This document shows positions 56,104-64,000 of a stretch of DNA of 64,000 nt, in pieces. This DNA comes from Siderastrea siderea. Taxonomy: Eukaryota; Cnidaria; Anthozoa; Scleractinia; Rhizangiidae. How positions within the stretch are numbered: the stretch's first letter is position 1; each line of letters opens with the position of its first letter. Location: positions 32,289,601 through 32,353,600 of the forward strand of contig OZ034969.1 in assembly GCA_964030785.1 (NCBI GenBank), in the 5' to 3' direction. Below the pieces are notes generated by a model. It made no database searches and was not told where the DNA came from. It was given only the letters and a program-made list of their open reading frames with translations. Made by a program: the position numbers and the translations under genes.

Positions 56104-57461
56104 GATTGAAAGAAACTTTAAGCGCATCTTTTGTTTTGTCTTGGTGTTGTGAAGATCATTTGGTTTTTTTTCACACACTGTAACTTTGAAGCACCCGAGA
56201 GAGACGTTCGCGATAAGTACGAAGAACGTCGCCTTCGTACAAAGCCCCAAGTGACCTCATAGATAGGAAATTGGAGCAAATTTACAACGAACAATGGCAA
56301 ATCAAATTTAATTAATGATCATTTATGCACCCTCTACGACTTAAAGTTTTTTTCGTTAGTCTTGTAGCATTGTCAGTTTTTCTAATTTTTGGGTCTGTTT
56401 GATTAACAGACCGTTGTCTGGATGCTTAAAAACATAAAAGTATTCATTGTTTTTCTTTTTAGTTTCTAGCCGGAGGTGAGAATAATGTCATGAGTGCAAC
56501 AGCCAACCACGCCACAATGTGACAGTGTGGATGCCAGACGTGGAATCATCTGACATGAGAGCAGTTATGGAGAAGGGACCTTTCCTTTGTCCAAAAGTCT
56601 CTGCAATGCTTTGAAAATTCTCAAACTTTCTGCCCACCATACTTGACGAAAGTAATACGGGAAGTTAAAACCCAGCCTCGTCCCAAAGCCTTTATGCGTT
56701 TATCGGGAAATTAGCTTGGAGACTATCTTCCGGATGAGCTCCACGAGTGACCTCGCGTTTAATAAGCTGAGGGCGACCTGAAACGAGGCTGAAGTACGGA
56801 ATTTTAAGGCTCGTTTCAAATCAAACCTAATGGCAATCAGCGTAAGGAATTATTTGGCTTATTTGCATTGAATCAGGCACATGAATAGTTTGGCGTTTGA
56901 AACTTGTTTTTATTAGCGTCAGTTTTACCTAGATGCTACAGTCATTTACAATTTTGAAGCTCCCTGGGTAGTTTTTGTCCGTAGATTTACGCATTTTAGC
57001 GGTATGAGACTAGGTGGCTTTCTTCAACGTCCTCCTTTTTTAATGTTTTCATTTATTTGATTAAATCAATATTTACACAGAAACATCTAATTTAGAGTGC
57101 ACTTCACTTGATGACGTCCGAGGTTTTCTTTGCTGGACAATATTATTAAAAGCTTTTATTGGGTAAATAACACCTTTAAAACCGTAAAGAAAGCTTCCAT
57201 GCATGTTCCAACAATGATTTATTTTCCCCCTCACATTTGCTTTTCATATGCAGGGTATTCAACTTAATTTTGCTTGTTTTCCGAAAGCCGATTGGAGGTA
57301 TTACCAATACTAAGGCAGGTTTATTGATTTACTGATTTGGTGGCATTAGACGCAGTTATCTTTGAGAAATGTTTTTTGATTACATAAAACGTTCAATCTA
57401 CTTTTAAAGCATTGTTTTGTACTTTTACAGAAGTTTGTTTCTGCGTGTAAATAAAAGAACA

Positions 57462-57494
<33 letters not shown>

Positions 57495-57495
57495 C

Positions 57496-57527
<32 letters not shown>

Positions 57528-57567
57528 GGATTGATGGATGGTTTGATTGATTGATTGATTGATTGAC

Positions 57568-57628
<61 letters not shown>

Positions 57629-59659
57629 AATGGATTGATCGAGCCATCGAGCGAGTGACTGAGTGGGTGGGTGAGTGACTTTTATGTACTCCAAAATCCT
57701 TTACACAGGGAAGAGGGGTGAGAGATCTTAGATCCCTACTAGCTTTCCCCTCGCTTAAGGATTTCTTTGCTCCCGCTATCCGACTTTCATTTTCACTCCT
57801 TTGTGCTAAAATTGTCATGTTGTTATCCTTTCAGCAAGTACTTTTTTCCATGCATGAGAATAACTTATCCTGTCACGCGAAACAAACATAGAGCTGGTAC
57901 TATACTTAGTGCGCATGGTAGTCTAGTCTGCTCCCAGTACTATTCTCTCAGGCTCGTTCGACTGGTGACGCCTGGCAGCTAGTCTCCAAAGGTTTGTCTG
58001 CGCATGATAATTTAGTCCTCTACGTTTCAAGGGGTCTACTCATTAATACTAATTAACCAGAAAGGAACAGGTAAACAAAGATGGTGTATAAAAATAAAGA
58101 ACTCCCAGAAACGGGGTTCTGAGGCCCTGAAAATGACGGTAATTCAATAATTGACTACTTTCAACTGGCACAACGCTGTCAGCTAGGCAATCCAATACTC
58201 TGATCGACTTTTAACCACTTTTGATTGATGAACAAACACGAGAAACACCGATTATTTCGATTCTGTTTGTTTTTTTCTAAGGTCATTGTATACTTTCCCA
58301 AACATGATTTTGAAAAGGAAGTTTATTAGAAGACAGCAAATGTGTACTGTGTATGTTTTAGAGAATTTGTTCTTATATTTTCATATTTTCAAACAGAAAA
58401 AAAATTACTAGATAGGCTAATAGTTGTTGAACATGCGCTTTGGTTTGTTGAACAATACGAATCAGTTACAAAAGGCAAGATATTATTTCTCCGTTCCTTA
58501 ATAAAAACAGAATTCGATTGTGATTGAGCAATGAAGGGTTTGAATAAGACACTCGGCAGATTATCTGCCAAGTGACACCAGTCTTAGAGGCCTTGGGTTA
58601 GTATTTGGGGAGTTCTGGGGACCAAAGTAATAAAACTGAAAGTAAATTTACGAGGTTAAGGTCTGACAAGCTGTACGAGATATCAGTTTACATTTTGGTT
58701 TCGAAAAAAAGCCACCTACAAATGCAAAACATATAAAGCAGGCCTTTCTCGTCTCTAGGGCGACCATATAATGCCCACTCCTGCTTCAACCCTAGGCATT
58801 CGTTTCTTTTACGCAGCTTGAAAGGCAAAAGCTGTACTCTTCTAGTCAGAAAGTACATTTGGCAAGCTAAGAATAGCATCATGTTGCAATATTGGCGGAA
58901 AACTGAAACTGTTTACACTATAACGTAACCGTGCAGAAAGCAGAGATTTTAGATCCGGAAGGCAAGAAAATGGAACTCTCTATTTTAACAGCCGAACTGA
59001 GCGGAATAGCTTACGTAATGCCGAAAACTGAAAGCTAGAATTTATGTTCGGAAAGTGAAATCATTGTAATCAAAATATAATGCTGAAAGCTGTGAGTAAA
59101 CCACAATTCGGTGAGAGCTGACGTATAGAACATAACAGGGACGACACTGTAATGGGTATTAAGCGTGTGTATTTGGCAAAGAATGTTTGTTTTTTAGGGA
59201 AAGTCGCCTCTGGTATCCGCTTATTGCCTTTAGTTTCATTCTAATGACTGAAAAGGAGAATAGAACACGGTAAGTCTGGCTTGGCAGATTTATCAGTAAT
59301 GAGATTGTGAAAATGACTGCTATGGAGGGAAACCCGGCTGATTTAAGTAGTACACTAAATGATTTCAGCAAGCAAAGGAGGTACAATACGCATGATTCTC
59401 AAGAATAAAGGTTTCGGTTCAGTACTATGATAAAGTTATACTTCGTTCTAGAAGAGTATTTCACTATCAAAGACCTACAGACGTGTTATGCCATTTATTG
59501 TACTGCAAATCATTTAATAATTTTTTTATCATAGCGTCTTACTCACAGAATCAAGGGTGTGTAACTAACACGCGGTTCAAATGTCGCAGTTGTGCCGTGT
59601 CGAGCTCAATTGGATCAAAAGAAGGCGCCTAATTATCTTTTGTTTCATATGAGTTCGAC
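56104..59659. other. Interrupted 3' flank of TPR-CHAT copy 2 and upstream region of copy 3
   Basis: 56104-57460 continues the flank homologous to 16236-17740 (shared 'TTTACAACGAACAATG', 'TTTCTAGCCG.AGGTGAGAATAAT', 'CAACCACGCC'). 58400-58480 matches 17850-17920, and 58890-59130 matches 29210-29440. No gene is supported. A (TGAT)n microsatellite lies at 57464-57640. Confidence 0.75.
57464..57640 (+). repeat. (TGAT)n microsatellite, about 180 bp
   Basis: Near-perfect TTGA/TGAT tetranucleotide repeats with a few GATGG and GACTG interruptions. The Ile-Asn-Gln-Ser repeat frame on the other strand is an artefact. The paralogous position near 17735 has only a single TTGATT, so it expanded after duplication. 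Confidence 0.97.
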
Positions 59660-61375
59660 ACATAAACCTGGGGACTACATGTAACTTTCTCGGTAAATAT
59701 GCAAAGACTAGAGAATATTCCGAGAAGGCACCTAAATTATGTAAAGAGATTGGGGACATTGAAGCCGAGTTTCTTTGTCACTTTCACTTTACATTTGACA
59801 CGCTGTTGGAAGGAAACATAGATGAAGCTTTTGTGAAACTCTTGGAAGTATTCTAAAGTTTGAGGATATGAGAACTTTTCATGTAAACAATGATCAATTT
59901 AAGGTATCTTTTTTAGACGTCGGGTACATTTTTATCTACCGAGTGCTAAGCGAACTGTTTTGTATGACTGGGAATCCCAGTGAAGGTCTTTACGTCGTAG
60001 AACTTGGACGGGCCAGAGCCCTGGCAGACTTGATGTCAGCTCATTACTCCGTTCCACAGATATCAATGACTGATCCGCAGTATCGGGCTGGTATTGGAAG
60101 GATTATTCAGATAGCTTTTACTTGCCTGTGCGTTTCCTATGCTGAGGAAATGTTGTTGTTGTGGATTCTTAAAGCGGAAAAACCGATACTTTTCCGGAAA
60201 ATTTACGCCAATGACTGTTTTGATACCAAAGGATCAGCCGTTAAACGAAACGTGGATGAAATCTTTGGGAACGAGGCCTTCAGAGGGTTTCACAATTTAC
60301 CTCGAGAGCACTGCGAAGATCGATCCTTGTTTCCTTCAAACACTAGTTACCTAACACGTAAGTCATTTCTGACAGGTGACCTTGAAGCTTTGCGGCTTGT
60401 GGAAGACGAGGCAAACGAAGATCAACGACCCGATCCGACTTTTTCTCAATGTTACAATATGCTCTTTGCTCCTGTGGCTAGCTTGCTTGACGGACCTGAA
60501 CTAATCATTGTTCCTGACCGCCACTTGTACAAAGTTCCATTTCCAGCTTTAAGTGATGAAAACGGGAAGCTTTTTAGCAGAGACCTTTCGGATCCGTATG
60601 GTTCCCTCTTTGAAGACTCTGAAGCTTATCCAGGACAGTCCAACAGACTATCACAGTCAGACCGGTGTACTGATGGTGGGTGAACCTAAAGTCGACCAGG
60701 TGTTTTACAAGGGTCAAATCGAGAAGCTTTGCCCACTGCCTGCTGCAAGAAAGGAAGCACAGATGATTGGACGACTGCTGGGAGCTCAGCCTTTACTGGC
60801 ACAGCAAGCGACTAAGGAGGCAGTACTTAATAAGATACATCCGGTGGCTTTGATACATTTCGCTGCTCACGGTAACGCTGAAAGTGGAGAAATCGCCCTT
60901 GCCCCTCAGCTTCCCAACAGTGGGATTCCTCAAGAAGACGACTACTTGCTGACCATGGCTGGCATTTCGAAAGTTCGTTTGCAAGCCAAACTGGTCGTCC
61001 TAAGCTGCTGTCACAGCGCATGTGGACAGATTAGATCCGAGGGAGTTGTTGGAATCGCTCGAGCGTTCTTAGGATCCGGTGCGCGCTCAGTGTTGGTGGC
61101 TCTGTGGGCCCTAGAAGACAAAGCAACAGAGCAGTTCATGAGTCGTTTCTACCAGCACCTTGTTCGTGGGGAAAGTGCCAGTGAGTCAGTCCCTTCTCCA
61201 GGCCATGAAGTGGATGAGAGATAACGGCTATTCTGACGTGGGCCAATGGGCTCCATTTATGCTGATTGGAGATACCGTGTTCTTTAATTTCAGGAAGTGC
61301 AGGAAGGTTAGTTTTGTAAATCTTAAAAAATTCATGAGGGTTGAGTATACTGAATATTTGAAGGTCTCGAATTGA
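59660..61375 (+). pseudogene. TPR-CHAT pseudogene, copy 3 (5'-truncated)
   Basis: Begins within the last TPR ('GKYAKTREYSEKA', 59690) and continues through the linker and CHAT domain. The other TPRs and the N-terminus are missing. Frame breaks lie near 59835, near 60590 and near 61185, splitting it into open pieces 59868-60683, 60553-61224 and 61160-61375. The putative catalytic 'HFAAHGN' and 'LSCCHSACG' remain. The nucleotide sequence around '[19 protein letters not shown]' is almost identical to copies 1 and 2. Confidence 0.85.
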
Positions 61376-64000
61376 AGGTACTTCACGAGGCATGACATTG
61401 AAGGCGCCCTATCACTAAAGATTTTATATTTTTGCTGGGTTTCCACTAAGGACAAGGTCAATGAGGCCGGGTTTTAAATGAACACCGGGTTGTTTCCTCA
61501 AGAAATTATGGCATCTGCTCCCCCGCATCCATTTTGGTGTGAATACAAAGAGCCTGAACTACGTCCCTAATAAGTATGGGGTAAGTAATAATAATAATAA
61601 TAATGTTTAATACTTCTATAGCGCTTTTTACATTTACATATGATCAAAAGCGCTTTACAAACTTCACAACTACAAGTCAATCATACGTAACAACTATTCT
61701 ACGAGTGTGCGTTGGATATGAAGAGATAAATAATCAACAGGCCCTTAGCGCCTTATCACCTCATTTCCAACAAGGGCGGGTGAATAATTGTTACGTATTC
61801 TCAACTTATCCCAGACTTCTAAGAGACGTGGTTCAGGCCCTGTGTATTTACACAGAGATGGCGGAGGGAGAGCAGACACCTTCATTTTTTTGAGAAAATG
61901 CTCCGGTGTTCATTTAAGTTCCGGCCTGATTGACATCGCCCTTGGCACATTTTTGCACAAAACCTTTGCATCGCGGTGAAAACTTTTGAACTCTGCTGTA
62001 CTTGCCTTAGCATTCAATTACCATATTCGGCCTTACAAGGCAAAAAGCAGGGTTATTTGCTGATGAGCGAATGGAGCAAAATTGTGGAACTCGCTTCCGG
62101 CAGCCCTACGTGAATCTCACACCCTTTCTGCGCACACCTTTTCTTGATTGGAATATACTTAGCAAATAGTGTTAGTAATTAGTTATAGCCACACGCCCTT
62201 TGTGGAAAGCTGGAAATTCAAGAAAAGAGATCGAGAATTTCAGAAATTGGGATGAACGTTGGCTTTGTTGAGGACTGTAACTAATTGATGAGAAATGTTG
62301 CGTTAGGAACGTCTTCGAATCAGGCCAGTCTAGCAAAGCCTCAATAGACTCCCGTGATTAAATGCTGTACACTTACAACAAGCAACGGCAAATCAGCTTA
62401 ATGAATTGTCATTTATACGGGACTCTACGTCGTTTGGTATTCTTCTTCTGGTTGTCTCGTAAGATTGTTAGTTTCTTGTTTGATTCACAAAAAAGCATCC
62501 CGGTACTATAAAAAAATAATGGGTTTGTTGTTACTTTTTCTATATATTTTTACAGTCGCAAGAGTGCTTGGGACAAAGCTCTCAAGCCTTATACAGTTAG
62601 TGAAGTTAAACTCAAGACGGAATCGTCGGCATTGAATACTGCATTGAAGACTTTTTATCCCGTTGTGTTTAAAGACAACTTCGATTCGTAAGGAAAATCA
62701 TGACAAGTAATACATGTAGATAAGGTGGCCTATCAGCGAATCTCCGAGAGAAATCGCACATAGTAACAGTAAGTGCCACAAAAACAGGCAAACGAGCAAA
62801 GTTTATTTATCTTGAAGAACAACTGAAAGTCCCGTCCAATTTTTTATTTTCCCCGGCCTACTTGCAAGTGCGCCTAGCCTAAAGATGTTTAAATTCCCAA
62901 AAAAATGCCTCGCTGACTGTAGAAAGTGCATTGACCGCTTCGCCTAGCGACTTGCATGCATTAAAAAAAATAAAAAGAGGTAGAACAAACAAAGAAAAGA
63001 GAAAGCTGAATAGCAACATCTGCCTGGAGTCACCTCGAGGACATTCTACATGAAGCCCGTGGTGAAAGAAAAGGGTACACTGCCATGACCCAGATCAACA
63101 AGTCGCGTAGACTGATCTATTTGAGGACGGTGCCTCCTTTTGTTACTGCGCATACGTTCTGTGCACCTCGGGATATTCGGGTTTCTTAAGGAATTTGCCC
63201 CCTAATACAACAATTTTTTGCGCGGCTTATGACTATGTGGAAAAAGCAGATCTTATAGCAAGGCTATCAGAATGCAAAAAGAAAATTGGGGGTAACCACG
63301 CTTTTTTCAGAGATAATTGAGCTTAAATTTGGAAAGAAATTCCAATACATTCTTTGTATATTAACGCTTTTTTAGAATTATTTTTGCTTAATTATCTTTG
63401 AAAAATGCGTGGTTACCCACATTTTTCTTTTTAGATTCCAATTACTCTTGCTAAGATCTACTTTTTCCCTATAGTCATAACCTTTGCAAAAATACATCTG
63501 TGTTAGGAAGCACTGTCCTTAAACAGTTATGGTGCTCCGCATGCGGGTGGGTCTTTCTCCTACCTCTTGGTCACCAGGTGGTCGCCGGGAAAGACTTTGG
63601 GTACTTCAATTGTAACCGCAGATTTCATTGATTGGATGTTCACTGTAACAAAACTAAGAACCGTTCGTCGCAGGATTTCGGCGGTAAAAATTCCAGTACC
63701 ATAGAGGTTTTTCCGGCAACCGCCCACTGACAAGAGGACCCTGGGTACGAGAAAGGTTACGTGCTATCAAGAGTGCAATGCTATTTTTAGCAGGAGTACT
63801 AACAAGCCAGCTATGAATGTTTACTATACGTTGATGTGGAAAAGAGTAAGTCTTTATGAGATCTCAAACTAGGTGGAATAACAAAATGATTAAACTGCAT
63901 GAAGTAGTTGACTTTATTTCTCGCTTTAAACAACAAATGTGTCAATTCCGAAAGCAACTCAGTGGAATTATATAATTTTTATCATGTTATGTCACGAACC
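61376..64000. other. 3' flank of TPR-CHAT copy 3 and host non-coding DNA
   Basis: 62385-62520 resembles the copy-1 and copy-2 flanks (AACAAGCAACGGCAAATCA, CATTTATAC, GTAAGATTGTTAG). (AAT)n lies at 61588-61605. A fold-back MITE lies at 63214-63492. No gene is supported to the window end. Confidence 0.6.
63214..63492. mobile_element. Fold-back MITE with about 105-110-bp arms
   Basis: TTATGACTATGTGGAAAAAGC...GGGTAACCACGC on the left is mirrored by GCGTGGTTACCC...CTTTTTCCCTATAGTCATAA on the right, around a central AT-rich region of about 60 bp. It has no coding capacity. Confidence 0.8.

Noticed and set aside
57425..57694. 89-aa minus-strand frame with repeated Ile-Asn-Gln-Ser
   Set aside because: Pure translation of the (TGAT)n microsatellite.
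62560..62690. Possible exon near CGCAAGAGTGCTTGGGACAA
   Set aside because: An acceptor-like pyrimidine stretch precedes it and a short frame follows, but no motif, donor or homologous copy supports a gene.

Overview
The window is nuclear DNA from an animal, most likely an anthozoan cnidarian (stony coral or relative). The evidence is a tandem family of TPR-CHAT genes of the kind expanded in corals, a DIRS-like retroelement, many small inverted-repeat elements, and two PolB-encoding virus-like elements of types common in cnidarian genomes. Every homology call is by eye from motifs; no database search was run.

Layout. (1) 1-6280: the right part of an AT-rich virus-like element with a BRO-N/nuclease fusion, two small zinc-binding proteins and a protein-primed family B DNA polymerase, followed by a tail of short palindromes and a 75-bp inverted repeat. 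Three of its genes share an identical promoter-like word 7 nt before the ATG. (2) 6280-12600: host non-coding DNA with a 62-bp minisatellite, one isolated leucine-rich-repeat exon and decayed repeats. (3) 12635-15874: a TPR-CHAT pseudogene and its 3' flank. (4) 16000-30500: mostly non-coding DNA holding MITEs, a broken DIRS-like retroelement (22.9-28.9 kb) and a 1-kb fold-back element. (5) 30556-33693: an intact 1045-aa TPR-CHAT gene. (6) 33985-56097: a complete 22,113-bp Polinton/Maverick inserted in the 3' flank of that gene, with 443/444-bp terminal inverted repeats starting 5'-AGT and a perfect 6-bp target duplication (ATCTAC). The matching empty site is preserved next to the first TPR-CHAT copy at 16230-16235. 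(7) 56104-64000: the rest of the interrupted flank, a (TGAT)n microsatellite, a third TPR-CHAT copy (pseudogene, 59660-61375) and a fold-back MITE.

The Polinton reads as a coherent virus genome. PolB lies at the left end, transcribed leftwards. Two rightward genes encode acidic/basic proteins. A block of about 20 leftward genes follows: a PLA2-like protein, several Arg-rich minor proteins, a two-TM membrane protein, a Gly-rich protein, packaging ATPase, adenain-type protease, a predicted double-jelly-roll capsid protein, two paralogous putative minor capsid proteins, a chromodomain integrase and a GRF zinc-finger protein. A rightward SLOG/DprA-like gene and a leftward gene of unknown function lie at the right end. 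A tRNA-like gene sits between protease and ATPase. Almost every minor basic protein carries a Q/M-x-G-G or Q-x-G-x-G motif that fits adenain cleavage, suggesting a shared maturation step. The right end also carries a degraded inverted copy of the polB promoter and polB fragments.
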